From Deltaproteobacteria bacterium (GTDB lineage Bacteria > Myxococcota_A > UBA796 > SXON01), in assembly GCA_947445035.1 (NCBI GenBank), contig CANFCK010000016.1, positions 1 through 64,000 of the forward strand: a stretch of 64,000 nt of DNA. Reading direction: 5' to 3'. Below are positions 53,151 through 63,528 of this stretch, piece after piece. The notes beneath the pieces are model-generated. The model did not search any database. It was not told the origin of the DNA and saw nothing but the letters and a program-made list of their open reading frames with translations. A program made the translations under genes and the position numbers. Position 1 is the first letter of the stretch. Each line of letters begins with the position of its first letter.

Positions 53151-53156
53151 ACACTA
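53151..53156 (-). promoter_or_regulatory. Candidate -10 element (leaderless start), GT-C/MBOAT operon
   Basis: On the minus strand TAGTGT, six bases, GTG 53144. No Shine-Dalgarno. Confidence 0.5.
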
Positions 53157-53270
53157 CCACTGAGGGAGCGCGGTGCCGTCGGGGGGCCGTCTGACGATGC
53201 GACCTGGCCTGTAGGCGCCGCCCACAAAGACGCCTCCGCGTTAGCCCCCGTAGCCCAGGAGAAAGCCCCC

Positions 53271-55751
<2,481 letters not shown>

Positions 55752-55759
55752 GGGGCCGG

Positions 55760-56410
55760 ATGTCTGTCACCGCCGTCACCAGCGCCACGTTCGAGTCCTT
55801 TGTCCTCGGCAGCCCCGTGCCGGTCATCATCGATTTCTGGGCGGAATGGTGCGGACCGTGCCGCTCGATCGCCCCGGCGATGGAGCAGGTGGCGGCGCGC
55901 AGGGGGGATTCCGTTCGCTTCTGCAAGGTGAACGTCGACGAAGAGCCGGCGCTGGCCAGCGCCTTCCAGGTGCAGAGCATTCCGCTGGTCGTCGGGATGA
56001 AAGGAAGCACGGTGGTCACCGGTGACGTAGGCTGGAAGGGCCTCGCAGCGCTGGAGGCGCTGGTCGATCGCACCATCGCCGCAGTACCGGCGGCTCCGCC
56101 CAAGGAAGTGGACGTTGCCGGGCTCAAGGCCGCGCTGGCCGCCGGCGGCAGCGTGCTGGACGTACGCAACCCCGACGAGACCGCCGGGGGCCGCGTTCCC
56201 GGCGCGCTGTTGATTCCGTTGGACGACCTGCAGGCGCGCCTTGGCGAGCTGGACCGGTTCAAGGGCCGGGACCTCTACGTCATCTGTAAGAGCGGGGGGC
56301 GCTCCGCCAAAGCGGCGCAGTTCCTGGCCAGCCAGGGCCACCAGCCCATCAACGTGGCCGGCGGGACGATGGACTGGATCGCGCAGGGGAATGATGTGCA
56401 GCGGGGGTGA
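55760..56410 (+). CDS. Thioredoxin-rhodanese fusion protein
   Basis: 216 residues. Residues 1-107 are a thioredoxin with VIIDFWAEWCGPCRSIAP (WCGPC at 30-34) and the cis-Pro in QSIPLVV. Residues 115-216 are a rhodanese domain with SVLDVRNPDE, GALLIPLDDL and the catalytic Cys176 in VICKSGGRSAKAA. Joining a disulfide reductase to a persulfide-forming sulfurtransferase suggests that the thioredoxin part reduces or unloads the rhodanese persulfide, so the protein may act in sulfur transfer or persulfide removal. No signal peptide. It lies 8 bp behind leuS. Confidence 0.9.
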   Translation: MSVTAVTSATFESFVLGSPVPVIIDFWAEWCGPCRSIAPAMEQVAARRGDSVRFCKVNVDEEPALASAFQVQSIPLVVGMKGSTVVTGDVGWKGLAALEALVDRTIAAVPAAPPKEVDVAGLKAALAAGGSVLDVRNPDETAGGRVPGALLIPLDDLQARLGELDRFKGRDLYVICKSGGRSAKAAQFLASQGHQPINVAGGTMDWIAQGNDVQRG

Positions 56411-56428
56411 GGCTCAGCAGCGCGGCGC

Positions 56429-57727
56429 TCACCGATCGAGCGACTCCACCAGCGAGACGTAGCCGAGTCCAGACCCCAGAGGGGCGCTCATCGACCAAAG
56501 CACATTCCCGGCCGGATCCACGCGCTCGATCTGCCCGAGCATCGACCACACCACCAGCGTGCTCCCGTCGGCGAGCCGATGCACGTCCCCAAGCGCAGGG
56601 AGGTATTGGGTAGGCTCCTGCTGATAGCTCCAGACCCGCTCGGCGGTCTGGGCCGCCTCGTCGATGCGGAACTCGGAGACGCAGGAGTGACGACGGTCGA
56701 CGTCGCCGTTGTCGAAGGCCAACAATCCGCCGTCCAGCCACTGGAACTGGTGGCTGCGGCGCATCTGTTCGGCGGGGTGCCCGAAGGTGAAGGTGTTGAC
56801 CCGCCCACCGAACGCCCACAGCAACTCACCGGTTGAGCGCCGAATCTTGCCGATCGTCCGGAAACTGTGGAGCGACACCAGGTACGTGTCGTCCTCCGGC
56901 AGGTAGTCGAGCGCGTTGGCGTGGGTCCAGCCGCTGTCGGCGGCCTGCTGCGGGAGGGCGCGCGGATCGAACTCGTCGAACGCGCTCCAAACCACGCGCT
57001 CGCTACCGTCGGGTGCGACCTCAACCAACTGATTGCCGACCACCGATTCGCCATCGACCACGTCGACAACGTACCGAAGCGCTGCGAGAGTCCCGTCTTG
57101 GTGCTCCACGAAGTCGTGGGTGTGAGCGGGGATGGAGGTCTCTTCCACGCCGGGGCCCGCCCAGGGGATGCGGATGATCGCGGCCTCACCCGCCTTCTCC
57201 CTACTATATACGCCAAGCGCACGATTGGTGACCATCCCCGTGCCGCCTGCGGAGACGATGGCCCTCGGTCCGAGTTGGTCCCCATCGCCCAGGTGCCACC
57301 AGGTGATCCGGCCCTGCCGGTCGATGAGCACGGGCACCCGCAAGGCACCGACCAGGGTGGTGGCCATCCACCCGGTCCCTGCACCGGCGTCCCCGGTGAC
57401 GACGAAGCTCGGCAGCGCGGGCGGCAACGAGCCGGTGGTGAACGCGTCGGTGACGGTCGAATCCGACACCCGAAAGCTGTACTGCGTGTCCGCGGCCAGC
57501 CCGACCAGGGTGCGAGAGTGTTCGGTGGTCGCCTCCGCCTCTGTCGCCGAGGTGCGCTCGAACTGACCCTCGCCGAACTCCACGAAACTTACGACGGCGT
57601 CCTCCGTCACCCACGAGAGCGTGACCAGCGTGGGCACCTCCTCATCCAAAGTGACGGTCACCGCTGGGCCGGCTCCGCCTACATCGCCGGCGGAGCACGC
57701 CACGAAAGGTCCGAGAGGCCACAACAT
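56429..57727 (-). CDS. Arylsulfotransferase-like lipoprotein
   Basis: 432 residues from ATG 57727. Lipobox FVAC is followed by a fibronectin-like domain (about 25-105, VTLDEEVPTLVTLSWVTEDA). A six-bladed propeller follows with LIDRQGRITWWHLGDG, IPAHTHDFVEHQDGTLAAL, GWTHANALDYLPEDDTYLV and LWAFGG, the pattern of the ASST / arylsulfotransferase family. ASST enzymes move sulfate between phenols; many family members in Myxococcota have no known substrate. TATGCC lies six bases before the start, a near-match to the leaderless pattern. Confidence 0.8.
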   Translation of the reverse strand: MLWPLGPFVACSAGDVGGAGPAVTVTLDEEVPTLVTLSWVTEDAVVSFVEFGEGQFERTSATEAEATTEHSRTLVGLAADTQYSFRVSDSTVTDAFTTGSLPPALPSFVVTGDAGAGTGWMATTLVGALRVPVLIDRQGRITWWHLGDGDQLGPRAIVSAGGTGMVTNRALGVYSREKAGEAAIIRIPWAGPGVEETSIPAHTHDFVEHQDGTLAALRYVVDVVDGESVVGNQLVEVAPDGSERVVWSAFDEFDPRALPQQAADSGWTHANALDYLPEDDTYLVSLHSFRTIGKIRRSTGELLWAFGGRVNTFTFGHPAEQMRRSHQFQWLDGGLLAFDNGDVDRRHSCVSEFRIDEAAQTAERVWSYQQEPTQYLPALGDVHRLADGSTLVVWSMLGQIERVDPAGNVLWSMSAPLGSGLGYVSLVESLDR

Positions 57728-57811
57728 TCTTCGGGCATAGCACACGGTCGTCGTGGCGCGAGCAGCGACGGCCAACATTTCCGGCTAACCAAGCGCCCAG
57801 CCTGAGCCTCC

Positions 57812-58066
57812 ATGTTCGCCTTGCTTCTGAGCCTCGTCCTCCCCGCCCAAGCCGGCACCGACTGTGACGACACCGACGGCGCGGTGTACGTCGGTGCGGC
57901 CGAGGCCTGGTACGACGGGGTGGATGACGACTGCGACGGCGGCGACGAGGACCCGCTCGCTGGCCTGTACGGATGTGACAGCGGGAGCAGCACGGCGCTG
58001 GGTTTGCCTGGCTTGCTGGCCTTGGGGGTGATCGTGCGGCGGCGCCGGCGTACGTTGCCCGCATGA
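57812..58066 (+). CDS. Mini MopE-motif protein with MYXO-CTERM-type tail
   Basis: 84 residues that hold only the essentials: a signal peptide (MFALLLSLVLPAQA), one metal-binding motif (DCDDTDGAVYVGAAE, then DGVDDDCDGGDEDP) and a sorting tail with Gly-Cys-Asp, LGLPGLLALGVIV and RRRRR. About 30 residues would remain after processing. The stop overlaps the next start (ATGA), so it is cotranscribed with the desaturase-family gene. A minimal form of the repeat seen eleven times in the lipoprotein at 37049. Confidence 0.85.
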   Translation: MFALLLSLVLPAQAGTDCDDTDGAVYVGAAEAWYDGVDDDCDGGDEDPLAGLYGCDSGSSTALGLPGLLALGVIVRRRRRTLPA

Positions 58067-58947
58067 AGCCGACCTTCGTCACCCTCGCACATCCCGCAGT
58101 GCCCGCGGAGCAGGTCGGGAACGTCCTGTATGGGACCTTCGGCCATCTGGGCTCGCCTGCCGCATACGTGCTCGCGTTGGCCTACGTGGGCGTCACCCCG
58201 TGGTCCGCGCTCTGGGTTTTCCTGGCCGTCTCGGCGGTCTTCATGACCTTCACGCTCGCGGCCGAGAAGCTCCAACCCTCGATCGCCCTTCCGGTCGCGA
58301 CCTGGCGTGAGGTGTGGGACGGCATCTTCATGGTCTTCGTCAAGGGCGTCGGCATCGGCGGCGGCTTTGTCGCTGCGGGGTGGTGGGCGCTGTCGCACGT
58401 GCCCTTGTGGGGCCCGCTGTCGAACAGTTGGTGGCTGATCGCGGTCGCGACGGCGGGCACCGACCTCGCCTACTACACCATCCACCGGCTGATGAGCCAC
58501 AGCCGGCACAACACCCCGATCTTGAAGTACTACCGTCGCAAGCACTGGGCCCACCACGCGGTCACCGAGCTGGACTTCCTGCGTGGCAACCAGTCGTCGC
58601 TCGTGGACACCGCGATCAGCCAGTTCCAACCTTCGCTCATCGTCATCGCCTGGCTGCTCGGACTGGACCTGGGCGGGACGCTGGCCGCCTACGCGCTGAT
58701 CCTCGCGTTGCAGGCCACCGACCATACCAACATCACCTTCAACATCGGCTGGCTCCGGTACATCTTCATGGACAACCACGCCCACAAGCTGCACCATTGC
58801 AAGAAGGGCAACCTCGTCAACTTCGCCGCCGCGTTCTCGGTGTGGGATCGACTGCTGGGCACGTTCTACGAGGATTGGTCGCTGTCGGCCAACCACCTGC
58901 ACCACCACGGCGTTGCCCTGCCGATCAAGGCCGTGGACCGTGGCTAA
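58063..58947 (+). CDS. Sterol desaturase / fatty acid hydroxylase-family protein
   Basis: 294 residues with four or five membrane segments and the His clusters of the di-iron family: HRLMSH (141-146), HWAHH (161-165), HAHKLHH (239-245) and NHLHHHG near the C-terminus. These enzymes insert or remove hydrogens at C-H bonds of sterols, fatty acids or carotenoids with O2. In this cluster, followed by an SDR and a polyprenyl synthase, an isoprenoid or lipid substrate is plausible. Confidence 0.9.
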   Translation: MKPTFVTLAHPAVPAEQVGNVLYGTFGHLGSPAAYVLALAYVGVTPWSALWVFLAVSAVFMTFTLAAEKLQPSIALPVATWREVWDGIFMVFVKGVGIGGGFVAAGWWALSHVPLWGPLSNSWWLIAVATAGTDLAYYTIHRLMSHSRHNTPILKYYRRKHWAHHAVTELDFLRGNQSSLVDTAISQFQPSLIVIAWLLGLDLGGTLAAYALILALQATDHTNITFNIGWLRYIFMDNHAHKLHHCKKGNLVNFAAAFSVWDRLLGTFYEDWSLSANHLHHHGVALPIKAVDRG

Positions 58948-59713
58948 AGGATTTGCGCTGGTCACCGGCGCCAGCAGCGGCATCGGGGCCGACATCGCGC
59001 GTGTCCTGGCTGCCGAAGGGTACCGGCTCATCCTGGTGGCCCGTCGGAGCGAACGGCTGGAAGCGCTTCGTAACGAGCTCGCGCCCGTCGAGGTTGTGGT
59101 CATCCAACACGATCTCTCGGCGCTCCACGCGGCCGAAGACCTGGTGGCCAAGGTCGGTGGAAGGCCAGTCGAGATCCTGGTGAACAACGCCGGCGTCGGC
59201 ATGCAGGGCCATTTCCTGGACATGGACCTGGCCCGGGTGGAGGAGATGTGTCGGCTGAACATGACCACCCTCACCGCGTTGACCCAGCTGGTGGCGCGTA
59301 AGATGGTCGCAGCGGGGCACGGCTACATCCTTCAGGTGGCGTCCAGCGCGGCGTTTCTCCCGTCCCCTCAGGTTTCGGTCTACGCAGCCACCAAGGCCTA
59401 CGTGATGTCGTTTTCCGAGGCGCTGGCGTTCGAACTGCGCGGGACCGGCGTTTCGGTGACCACGCTGTACCCCGGGCTCACCAGCACCGAGTTCAACACC
59501 GTCGCCTCCGCGCGGACGCCGCCGCTTTTGAACCTGTCCATCCTGACCCCAGCCGCTGTGGCAAAGGCTGGCGTGGCAGGCATGTTCAAGCGAAAACGCG
59601 CGGTGGTGCCGGGGCTCATCAACAAGCTATCGGCTTTCTTCGCTGGTATTCTGCATCGCGGGCTGTCGCTCACCCTGGCCGGCCACCTGCTGAAGCGCGC
59701 CAACGCTTCCTGA
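58940..59713 (+). CDS. Short-chain dehydrogenase/reductase
   Basis: 257 residues from GTG 58940, overlapping the previous stop by 8 bp. Classical SDR motifs: TGASSGIG near residue 9, NNAG (ILVNNAGVGM), catalytic Ser in QVASSAAF and YAATKAY (Tyr-x3-Lys), then PGLTSTEF. A hydrophobic C-terminus (LSAFFAGILHRGLSLTLAGHL) suggests membrane association. It resembles the DltE/3-ketoacyl reductase-like subgroup that acts on acyl or lipid ketones. It probably works with the adjacent desaturase-family protein. Confidence 0.9.
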   Translation: MAKGFALVTGASSGIGADIARVLAAEGYRLILVARRSERLEALRNELAPVEVVVIQHDLSALHAAEDLVAKVGGRPVEILVNNAGVGMQGHFLDMDLARVEEMCRLNMTTLTALTQLVARKMVAAGHGYILQVASSAAFLPSPQVSVYAATKAYVMSFSEALAFELRGTGVSVTTLYPGLTSTEFNTVASARTPPLLNLSILTPAAVAKAGVAGMFKRKRAVVPGLINKLSAFFAGILHRGLSLTLAGHLLKRANAS

Positions 59714-59750
59714 GCATCGCGGCGCCGCGTCGCAAGGTTAGCTGCACGCC

Positions 59751-60767
59751 GTGGACGTCGAAGCCTACCTTGCCGACAGCCGCGACCTCGTCCTCGACGA
59801 GATGCGGCGCATCGTCCCCGCCGACTCGCGGTGGACCGGTGGGCTCTACGGCCTGGTGATGGACTACCCGCTACGCGGAGCGAAGGCGCTGCGGCCGAGC
59901 CTGTGCATCGCGACAGCGAGGATGCTCGGCGCCCCTTTGGACGCGGCGCTGCCTACCGCAGCGGCCCTTGAGCTGTACCACAACGCCTTCCTGGTCCACG
60001 ACGACGTCGAAGACGGCAGCACCGATCGTCGCGGCCGGCCTTCGCTCCCGGCCGAGCACGGCGTCCCGATCTCGGTCAACGTGGGCGACGCGATGCTGGC
60101 CCTGGCGATGCGCCCTCTGGTCAACAACGCGCGCACCATCGGCGGGCGGCGCGCCTTCGCAATCCTGGAAGTGCTCAGCGAGATGGCCCTGCGCTCGGCC
60201 GAAGGACAGGCGCTGGAGTTGGGGTGGGTGCGTCGTGATGAGTGGGCGCTCGGGTGGCGCGACTACGTCCACATGGTGTGGCTCAAGACCGCGTGGTACT
60301 CCTTCATCGCGCCGATCCGCTGTGGGCTGGTCGTCGCGGACGGGGAGGCGGTCGCGACGCAGATGGTGCGCCTCGCCTCGATGCTGGGGATCGCGTTCCA
60401 AGTGCAGGACGACGTGCTGAACCTTCAGGAGTCCGGTCGTTACGGCAAGGAGTTCGCCGGCGACCTTTGGGAAGGCAAGCGCACCTTGATCCTCCTGCAC
60501 GCGCTGGGGGCCGCCCGAATCGACGAACGAACCGAAGCCACACGCATCCTCGCCAAGCCCCGAACGGACAAGCTGCAGCCCGAGATCGACTGGCTGGTCG
60601 GGTTCGTGCGTCGCCACGGGGGGGTCGAAGCGGCCCAGACGTCGGCGATCGCCCACGCACGCCGAGCCCAACGGATACTCGATGAGCTCGGTCCCCGCTT
60701 GCCGAAATCGGTGCACCGCGACTTCCTGGCGTCGCTCATCGGATACGTGACCGAGCGGAGTTGGTGA
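59751..60767 (+). CDS. Polyprenyl diphosphate synthase-family protein
   Basis: 338 residues from GTG 59751. Isoprenyl synthase features: GAKALRPSLCIATARMLG, the first Asp-rich motif HDDVEDGSTDRRGRPS (residues 83-98) and the second motif FQVQDDVLNL (216-225), in which the last Asp of DDxxD is Asn. It would condense isopentenyl diphosphate with an allylic diphosphate to make a C15-C25 or longer chain, or act as a related enzyme. It heads a run of seven closely spaced genes. TAGCTG lies six bases before the start, a near-match to the leaderless pattern. Confidence 0.9.
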   Translation: MDVEAYLADSRDLVLDEMRRIVPADSRWTGGLYGLVMDYPLRGAKALRPSLCIATARMLGAPLDAALPTAAALELYHNAFLVHDDVEDGSTDRRGRPSLPAEHGVPISVNVGDAMLALAMRPLVNNARTIGGRRAFAILEVLSEMALRSAEGQALELGWVRRDEWALGWRDYVHMVWLKTAWYSFIAPIRCGLVVADGEAVATQMVRLASMLGIAFQVQDDVLNLQESGRYGKEFAGDLWEGKRTLILLHALGAARIDERTEATRILAKPRTDKLQPEIDWLVGFVRRHGGVEAAQTSAIAHARRAQRILDELGPRLPKSVHRDFLASLIGYVTERSW

Positions 60768-61306
60768 TGGCGCGCGCGTTGGATCGGATCGACCTCGAAC
60801 GCATGGCGGACGCCTTGGAACGGGTCCACCGGGGGGACGCGCCCGCTGGCGCCGAGACCGGGCTGCGTGCGCTTGCCGCCGCCGCCGCCGGTCCTGACCG
60901 GCTCTACGACGAGGCTACGAAGCTCTTTTCAGGGCAGGAAGCGCTCATGCGCGCTCAGTCCGCCGCCGCCGCCAAACTTCTGGAAGGCGTGCGCCAACGG
61001 GCCAACACCCCGCGGCAGGCGCTCCTCCGGCTCCAGGGCACGCCAAACGGCGTCATCGGCGGTCGCTTCGTGCTCCACAACGAAAGTGGCCGCAGCGAAA
61101 CCTTCCGCCTCGTCCCGCGCTTCGAACTCCCCGTCTCGTTCACCCCGCCGGACCCGCTTTTGACCCCGGGTCAGCGGCTGCACGTGGACGTCCGCATCGA
61201 GCTCGACGGCAGCTTTCGCATCGGCGAGACCGCGTCGTTGTTGATCGACGTGCTCGTGGGCGAGGCGCCGCGGCTTAAACTGTGGCTAGACCTGCGCGTG
61301 GAGTAG
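60767..61306 (+). CDS. Unrecognised protein, helical N-terminus and beta-sandwich C-terminus
   Basis: 179 residues from ATG 60767, sharing one base with the polyprenyl synthase stop (TGATG). The first 85 residues are helical and Ala-rich. The rest looks like a beta-sandwich (GVIGGRFVLHNESGRSETFR, quoted in part, then LTPGQRLHVDVRIELDG and APRLKLWLDLRVE). No signal peptide. I do not recognise the family. Translational coupling links it to the prenyl synthase. Confidence 0.8.
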   Translation: MARALDRIDLERMADALERVHRGDAPAGAETGLRALAAAAAGPDRLYDEATKLFSGQEALMRAQSAAAAKLLEGVRQRANTPRQALLRLQGTPNGVIGGRFVLHNESGRSETFRLVPRFELPVSFTPPDPLLTPGQRLHVDVRIELDGSFRIGETASLLIDVLVGEAPRLKLWLDLRVE

Positions 61307-61308
61307 CC

Positions 61309-61884
61309 ATGGTCTTGACGCTCGTGGCCTCGGTTTTCGCTCAGGAACCGGCGCCCGGCGTGCCGGTGCAGCTCGACATCGGCCAAGCCGGCGTCCAGGC
61401 GCAACTGGTGAACGAGCGGTGGGAAGGTTTCCACATCAAACGGAGCTTCGTCGCGCTCTGCGACCAGAGCTGCGAGGTACTGCTGCCCGAGGGGCGCTCA
61501 CTTCTTCGCTTCAGCGGCCGCGGCCTCAACCCGGTGGAGGAGTGGGTGAGGGTGCGGCAGGGCGAGGACCAGCGCCTTCGGGGCCGGCTCGGCTCAAGCG
61601 CTGTGACCGGCGTCGGCATCGGGCTCGGCACCGCCGGCGCGGCGTTCCAGCTCGGCGTCGGCATCGTGCGCCTGGTCCAGATCACCGAAGGCGTCCTCAG
61701 CGGCGACTTCGACTCGACCTACTCGGACTGGATCGTCGCAGGGCAGCTTGCCACGGTGACCGGCTGGGGCATCGGGAGCCTGCTCATCATCTCGTCGCTT
61801 TCGCGCATCGACGTCGAGCCCCTCGCCCCCGCGCTGAGCCTCTGGGTGGTGCCCGCGGCCGCCGGCTTCACCGGCACCTTCTGA
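61309..61884 (+). CDS. Unrecognised exported or membrane protein
   Basis: 191 residues from ATG 61309. A short signal-like start (MVLTLVASVFAQ) is followed by a PEGA-like beta domain (FVALCDQSCEVLLPEGRSLL, FSGRGLNPVEEWVRVRQGED) and two hydrophobic glycine-rich segments near residues 98-125 and 145-170 that may span the membrane. The first part resembles domains that bind surface polymers; the assignment is weak. Confidence 0.75.
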   Translation: MVLTLVASVFAQEPAPGVPVQLDIGQAGVQAQLVNERWEGFHIKRSFVALCDQSCEVLLPEGRSLLRFSGRGLNPVEEWVRVRQGEDQRLRGRLGSSAVTGVGIGLGTAGAAFQLGVGIVRLVQITEGVLSGDFDSTYSDWIVAGQLATVTGWGIGSLLIISSLSRIDVEPLAPALSLWVVPAAAGFTGTF

Positions 61885-61886
61885 CC

Positions 61887-62249
61887 ATGACCCACGACGA
61901 CGGACTCCCCGAGCTGCGCCTGGCCGACGCCGAGGCCGAGCTCGACGCGCTGCTCGGGGATGCCCAGGCCGCTGTGCTGACCCACCCGGTCGCCGCTCAG
62001 GCCCTGTATTCGGCGTTGGTGGACGAGGGGCGGAGGGTTTCCGCCACACCGGAAGGCCAAGCCCTGAGAGCGCGCCTGGCGCGGTCGGCGCTGGCCCGCA
62101 GGTGGAAGGAGGCGTGGGAAGTCGGCACGCTCAACGCGTTGCACGCGGACACCGAGGGACCGTACCCCGCCGACTTCGGCGATCTGCTCTTCGCCGCAGC
62201 CTCCAGCGGCAAACCGTTCCTCGGACGCGTGTTTTCGGGCGGCTCGTGA
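61887..62249 (+). CDS. Unrecognised small helical protein
   Basis: 120 residues from ATG 61887, 2 bp after the previous stop. Mostly alpha-helical, Ala/Leu-rich (LADAEAELDALLGDAQAAV), with the segment RRWKEAWEVGTLNAL and a C-terminal YPADFGDLLFAAASSG. No signal peptide. No family recognised. It overlaps the next gene through GTGA. Confidence 0.75.
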   Translation: MTHDDGLPELRLADAEAELDALLGDAQAAVLTHPVAAQALYSALVDEGRRVSATPEGQALRARLARSALARRWKEAWEVGTLNALHADTEGPYPADFGDLLFAAASSGKPFLGRVFSGGS

Positions 62250-62515
62250 GGGTCATCGACGACCAGCTGCCCGAGGAGGGCGCAGACGAGTTTCTGGAGT
62301 TGCTGGTGGGGCTTCGTGACGTGGCGGCGCGCATCGGGCGGGTGGCGACGCTTCCGAGCGACGCAGGGCACCCTCCGGACGAAACGACGATCGACTTCCT
62401 GGTGGGTCTCGTCTATGTCGCAGAGGCAGTCGAACGCTGGGTGGAGACGACGGCGGCCGCCGCGGCGGCGGTCGTGGAGCGCCCCGCGACTGACGCCGGA
62501 CGCCTCTTCCGATGA
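62246..62515 (+). CDS. Unrecognised small acidic protein
   Basis: 89 residues from GTG 62246, overlapping the previous stop (GTGA) and the next start (ATGA). Helical and acidic (DQLPEEGADEFLELLVGL) with a C-terminal Ala-rich stretch. It is too small and too divergent to assign. Tight coupling on both sides indicates a genuine operon member. Confidence 0.7.
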   Translation: MRVIDDQLPEEGADEFLELLVGLRDVAARIGRVATLPSDAGHPPDETTIDFLVGLVYVAEAVERWVETTAAAAAAVVERPATDAGRLFR

Positions 62516-63528
62516 TTCGTGCGCCCACTCCCCAGGCCGCCTGGTTGCACGCGGCGTTGGCGGCTGATTGGTGGCGCGGCTCGCCCCTGCGCGGCAACGG
62601 CCTGGAGTGGATGCACTTCGTGATCGTCGGCGACGATTTTCGGCTTCTGGTCAACCTCAGCGTGCGTCGCGAAGAAGGCGCCGTCGTCGCGCGGGCGCTG
62701 GTGCTCTGCTGGGACGGAAAACGCTGGGTTGGGGGCCTGCACACCCCACCGCGCGATCGCCTGGAGCTGCGTCCGGGGCGCGTCGATGCGGTGTTCGGGG
62801 AAACCTCGGTGCGCGCGGTGCCGGAGGGCTACCGAATTCACCTTTCGCCCGAAAGCACGGGGATCGAAGCCGACTTGCTCTTGCGCCCAGAAGCGGCCCC
62901 GCTGGTCGCGAATCATCTGCGCTTGCCGGACTCGGGGCGTTTCCACTGGGTCAGCGTGCCGCGCATGATCGTGGCCGAAGGCGACTTGCGCGCTCCATTT
63001 TCACGAAGCCTCACCGGACTGTCCGCCTATCACGACCACAACTGGGGCTCGTTCGACTTCGGCGGCGACTTCGCCTGGGAATGGAGCTTCGGCCTGCCAT
63101 CGGTGGCAACCGACGCCTGGAGCGTGATGGCGCTGCGGGTGTCCGATCGCGCGCGGCATCGCACCCTGGTGGCCGGGCTCGCGGTCTGGCGGGACGGAGA
63201 GCTGTGGCGGGACTTCCGAACCACCGAGGTGGAGTTTTCTCGGGAGGGCAGCTGGCGCGGCGAGCCCCACCGCGTGCCAGACATCGAAGTCGGAAACCAT
63301 CTTTTGGTCGCGAGCGTGCCAGAGTTGGCAAAATGGCGTGGCCGCAGCAATGAGGACTGGCTCGAGGTGGTAGGCTCAACCGACGGAGCGGCGCAACTGC
63401 TCATCCCCGCTGCGGCGCGTCTGGTCCGGGTCACCGAGTGCCCGACACGCCTCAGGGTGCGCGGCCGCCTGCGTGGTCAGAACCTGGATTGTGAACTCAA
63501 CGGAATGTTGGAGGTTGTCGATGCTTAG
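62512..63528 (+). CDS. CrtC/AttH-like hydratase-family protein
   Basis: 338 residues, start overlapping the previous stop (ATGA). The motif SAYHDHNWGSF (YHDHNWG at 173-179) and the following GGDFAWEWSFGL are hallmarks of the carotenoid 1,2-hydratase (CrtC) / AttH lipocalin-like fold. Two such beta-barrel halves make up the protein. CrtC adds water to the end of acyclic carotenoids. Next to a polyprenyl synthase and a flavoprotein it probably hydrates an isoprenoid, though the exact substrate cannot be read. Confidence 0.82.
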   Translation: MIRAPTPQAAWLHAALAADWWRGSPLRGNGLEWMHFVIVGDDFRLLVNLSVRREEGAVVARALVLCWDGKRWVGGLHTPPRDRLELRPGRVDAVFGETSVRAVPEGYRIHLSPESTGIEADLLLRPEAAPLVANHLRLPDSGRFHWVSVPRMIVAEGDLRAPFSRSLTGLSAYHDHNWGSFDFGGDFAWEWSFGLPSVATDAWSVMALRVSDRARHRTLVAGLAVWRDGELWRDFRTTEVEFSREGSWRGEPHRVPDIEVGNHLLVASVPELAKWRGRSNEDWLEVVGSTDGAAQLLIPAAARLVRVTECPTRLRVRGRLRGQNLDCELNGMLEVVDA

